Assembly: GCA_010015675.1 (NCBI GenBank)
Contig: ML976988.1
Coordinates: 558,932 to 622,931 of the forward strand
Origin: Byssothecium circinans
Taxonomy: Eukaryota; Ascomycota; Dothideomycetes; Pleosporales; Massarinaceae
Reading direction: 5' to 3'
Length of the DNA stretch: 64,000 nucleotides
Both the position numbers and the translations under genes were made by a program. Of this stretch, positions 11,516 to 22,812 are shown in pieces. The notes below the pieces were generated by a model. That model saw only the letters and a list, made by a program, of their open reading frames with translations. It had not been told where the DNA came from and made no database searches. Position 1 is the first letter of the stretch. Each line of letters opens with the position of its first letter.

Positions 11516-14330
11516 ATGGCTTTCACACAATCCTTCGACGTCGAAGATGTCATTAGCAAGCTCACCCTGGAAGAGAAGGTCACTCTACTTTCCGGCGCCG
11601 GTCGCTGTGCATTCGCGAGCGTCCATCGATTGCATGTTCCCACAATCAATGTATGTGTGCCATTCAAGGGGAAAGAGAAGGAAAAAAGCTTGTTCATGTC
11701 GACTGACGTTGATACTTTAGACTTCAGATGGGCCCCATGGATTGAGAGGATACTCATTCTGGAATGGTGTGCGTAGCTCTTTTATCCCTCCTTATTTCAA
11801 ACTCTGAATAAGGCGAGAATGGCCTTGCTGACCAAATTCTAGCCTCGAGGTTTGCAGCTGCCATGTGGAACGGCCATGGGTGCCACTTTTGACCATGAGC
11901 TATTGCACAGCGTTGGGAATATGTTGGCCGACGAGGCAAGAGGCAAGAACCTCCATGTGGTGCTTGGGCCCGTGGTATGTCTCCAGCGATCTCCTCTCAT
12001 CGGGCGAGGGTTCGAGGCGTTTGGCGAAGACCCGTTCATGAGTGGGAATTTGGCCGCTTGCTATATCAATGGACTTCAGGAGCGCAAGGTTGCGGCGTGT
12101 ATTAAACATTACGCCGCACACGATCAGTCTCTCCGAGCCAATGAGGACGGTGTTGTGATGACTGACCGTACCCTCCGGGAAGCGCATCTTCTGCCCTTCC
12201 AAATCGCTCTGAAGAAGTCAAATCCTGGCGCAGTCATGACTTCGTATAACAGGATCAATGGTATACATGCAAGCGAGGATCCGTATCTAATCAACCAGAT
12301 CCTGAGAGAAGAGTGGAAGTGGGACGGACTGGTTTTAAGCGACTGGTGGGGCACGTATAGCACCAGCGGATCAATAAATGCAGGTATGGATCTGGAGATG
12401 CCAGGTCCATCGGTTTGGCGTGGACCGTTACTCATCAATGCTGTATCGTGTCGTAAAGTCACTATGGCGACTGTCGATGCCAGTGTGAGGAAGGTGTTGA
12501 CTCTCATTAGCAAAGTCAGCAATCCCGGCCCAACGAACATCAAGCAGTTAAACGACACGGCCGAGACTCGATCATTTGCTCGAAGAGTCGCTGGCGAATC
12601 GATTGTGCTTTTGAAGAATGAAAAGAGCATCCTGCCTCTCAGTAAATCTGACAAGAAGAGTTATGGGCTGATTGGAGATCATTTCAAAATCCCCGCTACG
12701 TGTGGAGGGGGAAGCTCTGAGCTGGACCCGTACTATGTCAGCACACCTTTGGATGCTATCACTGAGATAGTAGGAAAGGAAAATGTTACCTACCTGCCCG
12801 GCTGCTATTGTACGTTTGGACCTGTGCCCTACCATTTGACGTCTTACTGATATTCTATCTTCAGCGCACAAATTCACGCCCTTGATTACAGCCGGAATTA
12901 CACAACCTGGCTCTCAAGAGCCTGGCCTCCTTCTGGAGTTCTTCGGCAAGAATCCTGCAGTAGTTGAAGCCGCTGCGGAGAACCCTTGTCTGTTTACCAC
13001 CACAACAGTATCGACCTCAATGCCTTTCAACGATAGCATACCACTTTTCTTGCCATCAGTCTATTTCATCCGAGCGCGAACAACATTCACCGCCGAGAAG
13101 ACGGCGAAATACCGCTTTGGGCTCTCGATTTCCGGTCGAGCCAGGTTGTCGATCGACGGCAAACTGGTCATCGACCAGTGGACCAGTCTTCCAGCAAAGA
13201 CAGATTACACCCCAGTGCTGAACTCTTTTACCATGGAGACTCGGGGAGATCTCGATGCCAAAGCAGGCCAGAAGTATGAGATCGAAGTCCTCTTGACAAA
13301 CGATGATATCGATAAGACAATCGTCGGCGCTGCCCCTGCCGCTGGACTCCGCATAGGGATGTACGAGGTCATTGACGAGGATCGCAGCATCGCAGATGCA
13401 GTTGAGCTGGCGAATCGAGTGGATGTACCAATCGTACTAACAGGTCTGAGCTCCGACTACGAGTACGAGAACATGGACAGAAAAGACCTCATTCTCCCCG
13501 GCTGGATCGACGAACTGATCTCACGAGTGTTGGAAGCAAACCCGAAAACAGTAAGTCTGCTTTCTTGCCTATCACTTACTCATAACGGAAGGAAATATGT
13601 TCTGACTGAATGTGCCTTTCTTTTGCAGATTATCGTAACCCAGTCCGGCCTACCCATCGGAATGCCCTGGATAGACCAAGCAAGCACCCTCCTCCACGCC
13701 TGGTTCGGAGGCCAAGAAGTCGGCCACGGCATCACAGACGTCCTATTCGGCACCGTCAACCCCTCCGCCAAACTCTCCGTGACATTTCCAAAACGCGCAC
13801 AAGACACCCCAACCTTCCTCACCTTCGGCAAAGCCGACCGCAGCCTCGTGTACGGCGAAGGCGTCTTCATTGGCTACCGGTACTACGAGAAGATCGACCT
13901 GACGCCGCTGTTCTACTTCGGCTACGGGCTCTCCTACACGCAGTTCAAGTACGCAAACTTGGCAGTGCCGGAGGAATTCGTGGCGGGGGAGAACCATGTC
14001 ATGACTATTGAGGTGGAGTTGACGAATACCGGGAAGGTTGATGGCGCCGAGGTTGTGCAGGTCTATGTCGCAGATCTAGAGGCTTCGGTTCAACGTCCGA
14101 GGAAGGAGTTGAAAGGCTTCAAGAAGGTGGCTATCGCGGCGGGGAAGAGCACGAAGGTTCAGGTCACGCTGGATAAGTATGCCGTCTCGTTTTGGTCCGA
14201 GGAACACTCGGCTTGGTTGGCTGAGGCGGGCGAGTTTCTCGTTATTATTGGCACGAGTGCGGATCCTAAGGACGAGGTTTTGCAGAGCAAGTTTGTGCTG
14301 AAAAAGGATTTGTTGTGGTCGGGCGTTTGA
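11516..14330 (+). CDS. Beta-glucosidase, GH3 with PA14 and fibronectin III-like domains
   Basis: Five exons (11516-11650, 11721-11768, 11843-12809, 12865-13550, 13629-14330) close to 845 residues. Exon 1 to 2 restores INTSDGPHGLRGYSFW, the start of the GH3 barrel. LPCGTAMGATFD and the nucleophile motif GLVLSDWWGTYS (Asp near residue 228) follow. The second GH3 domain is interrupted at about residues 402-545 by a PA14 domain (YFIRARTTFTAEKTAKYRF...SIDGKLVIDQW), as in Kluyveromyces marxianus-type enzymes. A fibronectin III-like domain closes the protein. It hydrolyses terminal beta-D-glucosides. No signal peptide, so probably intracellular. The 48-bp exon 2 and its GTGCGT donor are the least certain parts. 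Intron 4 (78 bp) has no in-frame stop. Confidence 0.9.
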
Positions 14331-14838
14331 TACTACCCTGACTGGATTGACGTCTGGCTTTCTTACCATATCGAGTCGAATTTAGATTGTATGTACCTCA
14401 AAAGCAGGATAGACAGAACATAGGAGACGCATTGCAATATCATTATTTTTTGATAGAAGGAAGATCTTGAACAATTACTTGGGGTTTTGTTTACTTTATT
14501 TTGAGAACCCGCTCGCACCCAATTCATGTCCCATCATGTCGCTCAATCAGAGAACGATATCTACCTGAAGCACCACTTGAGATTTATTTGGAAAGGTAGT
14601 ATATGGTCTGATTCAATGTCGATATGGGTTAGAGGGAGGAAGCGAGAAGAAAGAGGGAGAAAAAAAAGACAACACAGAAGTTACGCAAACAGGGCGCGTT
14701 CAAAATAAACAATGACGATTAATTTTTACATAGAAAACTTCTAAGATTCCTACTTTCTAATCGGCTACTTGGCAGCTGCACGCTCAATTTTACTTATTCA
14801 ATATCAAATAGAAATGCGTCGTCAACAAACAATTGTAT
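14331..14838. other. Convergent 3' region, no gene seen
   Basis: The 508 bp between the converging GH3 and GH5 genes is AT-biased and purine-rich around 14630-14670. It probably holds both polyadenylation regions. No coding signal is visible. Confidence 0.6.
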
Positions 14839-16339
14839 TCATCGAGAGTCCGCTAAGGTCTTAGCTATAAGGTCTGTCAACTCCTTCCTAGGCACACAAT
14901 TCTCAAAGCTAAAACTCCGCGCCAACTCATCCAACTCAGCCTCGCTCTTCCCACGGAACAACTCAGCGTACTCCTGCAGGAAACTCGATGCAAGGAACGT
15001 CTGCAAGACGTTCCGCTTGACGTGATCGATTGTCCGCCAATTTGACGGATACATCTTCGTCGCATTAGGGGACATCTTATCAATCCACTCCACCAAAGGA
15101 GCAAGCAGCTCTTCGACCTCTTGGGACTGCGCCCGTAGGAAACCGTCGACCTGTACCTGGACTTTCTTGGCGTTGAAAGGCGCGATGAGTTTGTTCCAGG
15201 GAGATGATTCGGACGTGGATACCGCGCCCAGCATGCCAATGTCCTTGTAGCACCACGTCGACCAGGGCACGCCGTATTTCTCGTAAAGGCTGAGCTGTGC
15301 CGCGAGGAGTTTGTACCGCCCCTTATTTGTCTTCTCGAAATCAGGATCCAACTCCTTGCTGGCATAGGTAGGGCCAAATTCGCCAACCCAAATGGGGAGC
15401 TTGTGTTTATGCTGGAATTCGCATTTGCGGAGGAATTGGGCCTCGAGTTTTTGGTTGGCCGCGAGCGATGAGTCATATTGTGTGCCGAGCGGGAAACCCA
15501 TCTTGCTGTAGTCGTGTATGGAATAGACGCAGTTTGGCATGTTTGTTTCGTTGAGAGTTTCAAAGCCTTTCCACTCCATGGCGAAGGTGTTGCCGTCGAG
15601 CCAGAGGATATGATTGGGGTCGATCGCCCGGATCGCCTTTCCAACTCGTTCGTAGAATGCGGGTAGCCGGACGTGTTGAGGATCGCATGGCTCGTTCAAC
15701 GGATTGTAGCCTGCGATCCAAGGATTGTCTTTATACCGCTCAGCCAGTTGTTCCCATAGCCACACAGCACGGTCTTGATGGTCCTTGAAGTCCCAGAACG
15801 CCGCGTAGCTCGTGTTATTGTCCGAATGCTGGTCAGGTCCCTGACAACCTGGGACAGTGTGCATATCCAAGATGGTATAGATCCCCTGATCCGAGCAGAG
15901 CCTGATGACACGGTCCAGATGCCGCACTCCCTTTTCTCTCAAGACTCGTGGATTCATATCGTCCTCAAAATGTCTGTGGTTGAAAGGCAGACGTAGCGTA
16001 TTCATACCAATGGACTTCAGGAAAGCGGCATCTTTCTCTGTGAAGAATTCCTCCAAGAATCGCTCGTGGAAGGCTTCGTACTTTTCCTTACCGAGGACTT
16101 CGGTCAGGGCTGCGTGGAAGCCAGACTCGTGCCCTGGATAGCCAGTCATGAAGTTTTCCATGCTATAATCATCAGTTAGTCCTCAAGTTCATTCTTTCAT
16201 TCAAAGCTGCTAATCAATCTTTGGTAGGAAGGAGCATATACTTGAGCCAGCCGCCGAGCGCGGTGCCTCGCAGAGGAACCACCTTCTCATTCTCGTCTAC
16301 GATGCTAGTGCCCTTGACTTTAAGAAATCCTTGAGCCAT
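14839..16339 (-). CDS. GH5 family glucosidase / exo-beta-1,3-glucanase-like enzyme
   Basis: Exons 16339-16242 and 16162-14839, separated by a 79-bp intron (GTATAT donor, ACTGAT branch region, TAG acceptor), give 473 residues. The splice yields LRGTALGGWLNMENFMTGYPG, the typical start of fungal GH5 exo-glucanases. The acid/base Glu is in YNPLNEPCDP (about residue 190) and the nucleophile Glu in VGEFGP (about residue 294); LRLPFNHRHFE and DMHTVPGCQG also fit. There is no signal peptide, unlike wall-remodelling exo-glucanases, so an intracellular role on small glycosides is likely. GH5 also includes rutinosidases and other beta-glycosidases, so the substrate is open. It is divergent from the DUF1593 gene. 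Confidence 0.88.
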
Positions 16340-17350
16340 GGTGGAAAGTGAAAAGTTAGATATTGTATTCTTGTACGAGTATGGATACAGTTCCAGCACT
16401 TTATGTGGCAGCAATATCACAGATGGAAGGTATCAGGCTGGGCTAGCTAAACATGATCCACTGGCCAAGCTTCAACTGATAGTCCAGTAAGTTTGGATGG
16501 GTGTTTCGGTATTTCGCTGGAGGATAGAGCGAAGAGAATTTGGTAAACATGCCCAAGAGAATAACTGAGGGGAGAGGTGGGGGAGGGAGGGGGAGAAGGA
16601 TTGAGGGTGAAGGGCCAAGGTCCGGGGCAAAGCCGGTATGCTGCACGAAGACATACCAAGTAGATAACTTCCCTATCGTGCAGTAGCGTCGTTCGGCTTC
16701 ACAAAGCCAAGCGAGCTGCATCCTGTACTCTCTGCTTTCTTAGCGCAAGTGGTGTAATAGGTATTGTGGCAACAATTTAGAGCACTGAAAACTTCGGATG
16801 ATCGCGGGGAAGGTAAGCGGGGTAAGGAGGTGTGGGCGTGAGCAGACTCGATACAGTAAGTGGGGTACGAGTACGACATAAAGCCCTGTACTAGGCTAAA
16901 GCAGATACCAAAGCTACTGTAAGCGTGCGACGCTACCCCAGATACCTAATCCACGGCACGGGGGAGGCCCCCGACCACTTCATATCATACCTAAGCTTCT
17001 ATGAAGATACAGCGAAGCAGCGAAGTTACGTGTAAGCCAAAACTTCTTGACGCCTTAGAATATCTTCGGAGTAGCTTATCCGATGCTTTTGCTATCTGTG
17101 CCATTCTGTGGGGTAGAGTATACTAATATCATCCCGTGTCGTTCATCCGACAGCCTTGTGCGGGGTTGGGAGTGAGGGGTGAACAAAGAACTGGCCGAGC
17201 CAAGCCCAGGCATGTGAGAATACATCAGTCCCAAACGATTGAGAGGTAAGAAGTCTGTCTCCCGCAGAGTCCTGAGTACACCGATCAACTTTTTTTTTTT
17301 GTGGTTTTATTTTTCGTGTCGGGTAATACTTTCATCACACTTGGTAAACT
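16340..17350. promoter_or_regulatory. Divergent promoter between the GH5 and DUF1593 genes
   Basis: A 1.0-kb shared upstream region. It contains two GCGGGG sites 13 bp apart (16804-16809 and 16817-16822), which fit the CreA carbon-repressor consensus SYGGRG, and the inverted repeat at 16959-16973. A T-rich tract lies at 17289-17299 just before the DUF1593 start. ORFs here lack coding character. Confidence 0.5.
16959..16973. promoter_or_regulatory. Candidate Zn2Cys6 operator CGGGGG-AGG-CCCCCG
   Basis: A perfect 6-bp inverted repeat with a 3-bp spacer; the outer CGG and CCG are 9 bp apart, as at 8165-8179 and 19978-19992. It ends about 377 bp upstream of the DUF1593 start and lies about 620 bp upstream of the GH5 start. 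Confidence 0.45.
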
Positions 17351-18850
17351 ATGGTCGACCAACGAAAACTGCGCTTCTGTGCAACCAAGCCCAGAATCTT
17401 TGTCATTTCAGACATAGCCAATGAGCCAGACGACGCTCAATCTCTCGTCAGATTTCTGCTCTACGGAAATGAGTTCGATATCAAGGGCTTGGTTGCATGT
17501 ACATCAGCTTGGATGCGCTCCGCCGTGCATCCGGAGCAGATGAAAAACATCATCGAGGCATACGGACAGGTTGTCTCGAATCTTAACGCCCATGTCCATC
17601 CAGAGAACCAGTACCCAGACGCCCAAAGCCTCCTACAGCTCCTCAGAACTGGGCCGCCGGTATATGGTAAACGCGCCCTAGATTCAGACGTTCCACTCAG
17701 TGATGGCGCCGCCCTCCTCATCGAGCAGCTCACTGCCTCGGAAGAGTCTCTATGGATTCTCTGCTGGGGTGGAGTCAATGTCCTTGCCCAAGCACTTCAG
17801 CACATCCATAAGACGAAAGATCCTGCGGTTTGCGCGGAGTTGCGCTCCAGGCTTCGTGTTTATGCTATCTCCGACCAGGACGATACAGGGCTATGGATTC
17901 GTGTCCAATACCCGGACATATTCTTCATCTGTTCGGTGCACGGCTGGAACAACTACGCCCTAGCGACATGGACCGGAATATCTGGAGACATCGGAGGCGA
18001 CTTTCGCGATGGTGGGGGACCTGATACGACTCTGGTCAGCGCCCCCTGGCTGAAAAAGAACATACAGGTAGGACCGCTCGGCGCCGTATACCCAAACTCC
18101 AAATTCCTCATGGAAGGTGATACACCCACCTTTCTCTATTTGATACAGAATGGGCTCGGGCGCCCCCAGAATCCGGAATGGGGGAGCTGGGGAGGTCGAT
18201 ACGTCCCGATTGATGTCAGCCTCTCAGCGAGACACTACGCGGACTGTGCGGATAGGGTCGTAGGACTGGATGGGCGAACATATGTCAGTAACCAGGCAAC
18301 GATCTGGCGATGGCGAGAAGCATACCAGAATGACTTTGCAGCGCGCATGCAGTGGACGCTGAGTGCAGATGTGGCCTCTGTGAACCACGCGCCGGTACCG
18401 ATTGTCAACGGGAGCAAGGGGCCAGAGCCACTGCTCATCTCGATCGAGGCAAGTGAGAATGTTATACTGGACGGCTCGAGCAGCTATGACCCCAATGGGA
18501 ATGAGTTGAAGTTCTCGTGGTTTCAGTACAGAGAGCCCTCGACTGCGTGGGGTGATGTCATCGATCCCCAGCTTGTCAAGATGGATATCAAACCCGTTGA
18601 GGATGTGAAGGCGTTACCAGGAAGCAAAGTCCAATTTGTGCTTCCCGGTCCAGAAAAGTGTGCTATCGACTTTGTAACTGGGAAGGCTCAGAGCAAAGGC
18701 CAGGTGCTGCATATCATCCTGGAGGTCAAGAACAATGGTTCGCCGTGCTTGTATTCCTACAAAAGAGTGGTGATTCACGTCACCAACGAGAAACTTCTGG
18801 GTGGTAGGGACAGGGCGTTTGAGACAGTAATGGATACATTGGAGGTGTAA
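17351..18850 (+). CDS. DUF1593 nucleoside-hydrolase-like protein with Ig-like C-terminal domain
   Basis: A single exon of 499 residues. The first part (KPRIFVISDIANEPDDAQSL, then SLWILCWGGVNVLAQAL) matches the DUF1593 fold, related to inosine-uridine nucleoside hydrolases with an Asp-rich N-terminal motif. The tail (ILDGSSSYDPNGNELKFSWFQY) looks like the Ig-like sugar-binding domain common in these proteins, often labelled cellulose-binding. No signal peptide. Its position in the glycosidase cluster suggests activity on a sugar or glycoside breakdown product; the reaction is unknown. Confidence 0.85.
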   Translation: MVDQRKLRFCATKPRIFVISDIANEPDDAQSLVRFLLYGNEFDIKGLVACTSAWMRSAVHPEQMKNIIEAYGQVVSNLNAHVHPENQYPDAQSLLQLLRTGPPVYGKRALDSDVPLSDGAALLIEQLTASEESLWILCWGGVNVLAQALQHIHKTKDPAVCAELRSRLRVYAISDQDDTGLWIRVQYPDIFFICSVHGWNNYALATWTGISGDIGGDFRDGGGPDTTLVSAPWLKKNIQVGPLGAVYPNSKFLMEGDTPTFLYLIQNGLGRPQNPEWGSWGGRYVPIDVSLSARHYADCADRVVGLDGRTYVSNQATIWRWREAYQNDFAARMQWTLSADVASVNHAPVPIVNGSKGPEPLLISIEASENVILDGSSSYDPNGNELKFSWFQYREPSTAWGDVIDPQLVKMDIKPVEDVKALPGSKVQFVLPGPEKCAIDFVTGKAQSKGQVLHIILEVKNNGSPCLYSYKRVVIHVTNEKLLGGRDRAFETVMDTLEV

Positions 18851-19486
18851 CCTGGCCTACATAGGATTTCTAAGGAGCACATTTCATAATTGGGGCCGTG
18901 AAAAAGCATTACACATTCCCATCCAGTTTCCCTAGATTTGAATACTGAAGCACATTTGAACAGGCGCCAGGCAAGGGTGAAATTTGAAGTGAGAAAACAG
19001 AAACCGGAACTAGAATGGCTCATAATCTTGTCCGCTCACTGTAGAATTAAGACCAGGAATTCTGTTCGCAAAAGAGGCAGATATTACGAGACTGTGACTG
19101 TCACTAGGCGACTTTTCGCTGGAGCCGATGGAATAACGCACATGAAAAGATGGTTTTCTGCCTCTCGGTCCCTTCTCTCCCGAACCTTCTGTGTAAACAG
19201 AGGTTGTGGGCGTAAGATCGTTGCTCTTGGGTTTCCTTGCCCGGACGCAAAGATACCTTCCGGTTCTAATGCATACGGCGTATATTTATGCTTGGCAGGA
19301 TATGCCACTTCTTTTGATACCACGGTAAGGCTCGCGCGGGGCCGGGGGGGTATAGACCTTGATGGTTTAGTGCCGCCGCGGACAGATCTACAAATTGGAG
19401 TGCTGTGAACCTCTATCAGCAGCTTGGCAACTTCTAGCTCTGAAATGCACAGCCAAAAGGGAGCGAGCTACCTACATTAACAAAGC
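18851..19486. other. Intergenic, no gene seen
   Basis: A 636-bp stretch between the DUF1593 gene and the GH43 remnant. It includes a G-rich run (CGCGGGGCCGGGGGGG, about 19336-19350). The ORFs do not resemble known proteins. Confidence 0.5.
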
Positions 19487-20061
19487 TTGAAACTATACAG
19501 ATCACTAATGATGCTCATCACCAATCCTATCATTTCGGGATTCGCTCCCGATCCGTCCATCACTCGCATTGGAAACACTTTCTTCGTAGTGAACTCGTCA
19601 TTGCATTTATTTCCTGGATTACCGATCTACTCATCCTCTGATCTCCGAAACTGGAAGCATATTGGTTCGTATTCATTTGAGTGGCTGCCGTTGACAGGAT
19701 CCAGGTGCTAATGGTAGAGATCAGGCAATGCAATCAACAGGCAGTCTCAGCTCAGCCTCGCTGAATCAAGTGCGCTTATTCACGATAGAGGAGCGACGAA
19801 CCTCGTGGGTACAGGAGGACTCTGGGCACCAACAATACGACATCATAATGGTGTGATTTACATAGGTAGTATGCACAAACGTCGTCCATCCCGAAATCGT
19901 GGGCAAGCACCAAGGGCTGATCTCGATATGTGAAACCTGATTAGAATACGTTGGAGAGTTATAGCAGTGGAGCCGGTCGGGGAATTGCCCCGACCCGCAA
20001 GCGTCCACAAACCGCGCCACCTCGCTTATCAAAAACATTCCCTGCATCGGCTCTTCCCCGA
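19487..20061 (+). pseudogene. GH43 beta-xylosidase/arabinofuranosidase remnant, frameshifted and truncated
   Basis: The start reads ITNPIISGFAPDPSITRIG and LPIYSSSDLRNWKHIG, the opening blade of GH43 enzymes with the DPS active-site Asp. A 60-bp intron (19665-19724; GTTCGT donor, GCTAATG branch, CAG acceptor) joins to NAINRQSQLSL and LWAPTIRHHNGVIYI, again canonical. At about 19862-19868 one extra base shifts the frame: the expected CTNVVHP continues in the next frame. A stop follows soon after, and only a faint resemblance (RLFPDHE) is left near 20050. A normal GH43 has 500 or more residues, so about three quarters is lost. The right boundary is approximate. Lack of selection on this step suggests the cluster no longer needs a pentosidase. 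Confidence 0.8.
19977..19993. promoter_or_regulatory. TCGGGG-N5-CCCCGA inverted repeat inside the GH43 remnant
   Basis: TCGGGGAATTGCCCCGA, extended to 8-bp arms GGTCGGGG/CCCCGACC (19975-19995), has the same half-sites and spacing as 8164-8180. A further TCGG-N7-CCGA is at 20047-20061. Both lie 0.9-1.0 kb upstream of the transporter start, so either distal regulation or chance is possible. Confidence 0.4.
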
Positions 20062-20954
20062 TCACGAAGTCCTCCTCGTCTATCGCGCCTTGTGTGAACG
20101 CGGCTCTCCGGCTAAATGCAAACGTGCTAGTGACTATCGGTAATGAACATTTTCAGACTAACATGACTCAAACAGTTCCAAGAAGAAGCTGATCCATACA
20201 TTATACTCTAAAGTGTCGCTTGGAACGTACGTCTGCGTGTCTTATTGGCTCGTACCCCGCCATTCTCTCGAAAACCCCATGGGGGAAGGGGGAACAATCG
20301 AAGGAAGGACTAACGGGTGTAGGCGAAAAGGCAACTGAAAGCGAAAGCGAAAGCTCAACACGGCTCGGGGCACATTTCAGGTGGGCGAGGCACAGCCACG
20401 AAGTGAAGCCAGACCAGGCCAGCCAACATTCCAACGTTCCAAAGTTCCAGCCGGCAAGGCCCTGGGGTCGGATACAACCGGTACTCCGTAGTTTTTTCTT
20501 CTTCTCGGTTTTGTTCCTGTCCTTGTCCTTGCCCTTGTCTCAGTCTTGTTCTTGTGAGATGATTCCCCGCGCCCCCCCCCCCCCCCTCTCGTTATTTACG
20601 CCACACCCACACTCAAGAGTCTGGCCCCGACACGGGGAAATGCTATCTGTCAACCACATCAGCTGATTGAATGATTGGCACCCAGGGGCATCTTGGCTTT
20701 CAAGCTCCGCAGTCAGTTTGTAGATATAAGACAAGGTGGATTCTCCTCCCCAGATCTTGCTTCCCCAGATCTTGCTTCCCCAGATCTTGCTTCCCCAGAT
20801 CCAGACCAACAGAATTCGGTCCAAGGCATCCGTTGCATTACGATCCATTCTTCCATCTTCTTCCTTCCATCCTCCTCTCCTTCACCGTCACCACAAAACA
20901 TAGAAACGCACACATCGACAAACGAACAACAAACGTCTTTCGATAAAGCTCGCA
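20062..20954. promoter_or_regulatory. Upstream region of the sugar transporter gene
   Basis: Holds a 15-base C run (20572-20586), the everted repeat CCCCGACACGGGG at 20625-20637 (about 318 bp before the start codon), and a 15-bp tandem repeat at 20749-20806. The final 100 bp is pyrimidine/CA-rich, as usual for fungal 5' leaders. Confidence 0.55.
20749..20806. repeat. 15-bp tandem repeat in the transporter leader
   Basis: The unit CTTCCCCAGATCTTG occurs in close to four head-to-tail copies; the last one diverges after CCAGATC. It lies 150-200 bp before the transporter start codon, so it is in the promoter or the 5' UTR. Confidence 0.9.
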
Positions 20955-22812
20955 ATGGCATCTCCGCAGATTGACAAGAAGCATCCTGATACCGTAGACC
21001 ATGCGGTTAGCGATCAAGGAATTTCTGGAGATCTAAAAGACCTGTCTGCCACTGCAGTGGCTCAAGGTCAAGCCCTCAGTGGTTATGAGCATTTGTCTGT
21101 TTGGGAGACCGTCTGGGCATTCAAAATGTGTTCCTTCTTGTGCTTCCTAGCCGCTGTCAGTGCTGCCACAGAAGGATATCAAATCAGGTTCGTATAAAAA
21201 TGCTTCCAGTCCTTGGTGATACTCTTGATAACATTTTACTAATTCTTTTTCGTAGCTTGATGGGGAACATTGTTGCCAATCCTGGCTTTGCCCGTCAATT
21301 CGGAACTCAAATCGGTGCCGATGGCGAGAAGGTTTTAGCATCCTCTGTGCTGAGCACTTGGGGATCCGTGGGGTCCTGCTTTCAGATGCTTGGTCAACTA
21401 TCTATCTCCTTCGTATCGAATAGATTTGGTCGGAAGGTTGCCATGTTCTTCTTCTGGACGACACTCCTTGCGAGCGTTATCTGCGAGGTGGTATCTCGGG
21501 ATTGGAAGGTTTTCCTCGTCTCCAAAATCCTGGGAGGCTATGGAGTTGGTTGTATGCAGGCCACGGTACCCCTCTACATCACCGAGGTAGCTCCAACAGG
21601 AGCGAGAGGTGCCCTCCTTATGGTCTACATGTTCTGGTGGGTCACCGGCCAGTTTTTCGCTCCAGTCGCTCTTCAGGTCATGTCTAAGTCCGCTCCGAAC
21701 AACTGGTTGACCCCTATTTATACTCAATTCGGCCAGGTTGGTCTCATGCTTATGATTTACCTCGTTCTTCCGGAATCGCCAGCGTGGTACGTCGGGCGTG
21801 GCAAGATCAACCTAGCGAAAAAGAGTCTTCGCTTCATATACAGAGGCGTGAAGGACTTCGACTTCGAGCACCATATCCATCTGTTGGTTATCAACATCGA
21901 GCACGAACGCGCCGCCGCGAACGAGCAGAAAGGCGTCAAGTGGTACGCCATCTTCCAAGGCCGTGACAGGTTCCGGACTATCATTTCCGCCTGGCCTTTG
22001 CTCACTCAACAATTCATCGGCCTGGGTGTATTTTTCACCTATGGGACATATTTCTTTCAACAGGCCGGGATTGAGGACCCCTTCAGGGTTACCTGCATCA
22101 CTACCGGCATCAACATTGCCGCTACTATGGTCATCATCTATCTTGCTGACGTCATCGGTCGCCGTCTTATAGCATGTTGCGGAACCACCGTTTGCATGGT
22201 ATGCAACATAGGTGTTGGAATCCTGGGCGTCGTGCCAAAGGGTACGGTATCAGATAACCTGCTTGTCGTGTTTGCTGTCTTCTGGAGTAAGTTATAAATC
22301 CTGCTCTGAACTGGGCTCTGCTAATTCTCTTGCTCCAGACGTCGGCTTGATTTGCAATGGAGCTTCCGCATACGCCTATCTTAACGAGACTTCTTCCCAA
22401 AGACTTCGAACATACACCGCTGGCTTCGCAAATGGACTGGTCACTCCGACTGGTATCGTGCTGGGTGTTTTGGTGCCTTATATGCTCAACGCCAATCAAT
22501 GGAACTGGGGCTTGAAGACCTGCTGGTTTTTCACTGGTCTTGGAATGCCTTTCACCGTAGCTATGTGGTTCTTGCTACCCGAGACCAAGGGGTAAGTCAA
22601 CAACATCCTATGAGCTATGACTGATCGAAAATTGAGCTAATTTGTACCAAAGTCGCACTACTGCCGAGCTTGATGAACTTTTCGAACGTAAGATCAAGCC
22701 CTGGAGATTCCACAAGACCGCGACTTTGACCGAAAGTCTCGTCGAAATGAAGAACGATCATCCTTCAGTTGAGATGGTTGAGGATGCGGCAGCCCAGGGA
22801 AGGTCTGTCTAG
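20955..22812 (+). CDS. MFS sugar transporter (sugar porter family)
   Basis: Four exons (20955-21187, 21256-22286, 22339-22591, 22653-22812) close to 558 residues. Hallmarks of the sugar porter family are present: RFGRK after TM2, the PESPAWYVGRGK motif after TM6, the QQFIGLGVFF region of TM7, and PETKGRT at the end of TM12 (completed by splicing). The N-terminal cytosolic tail is about 50 residues. It probably imports a sugar or glycoside by proton symport at the plasma membrane. It is the only transporter in the cluster, and the hydrolases look intracellular, so it may carry the intact glycoside. Substrate cannot be read from sequence. Confidence 0.92.
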
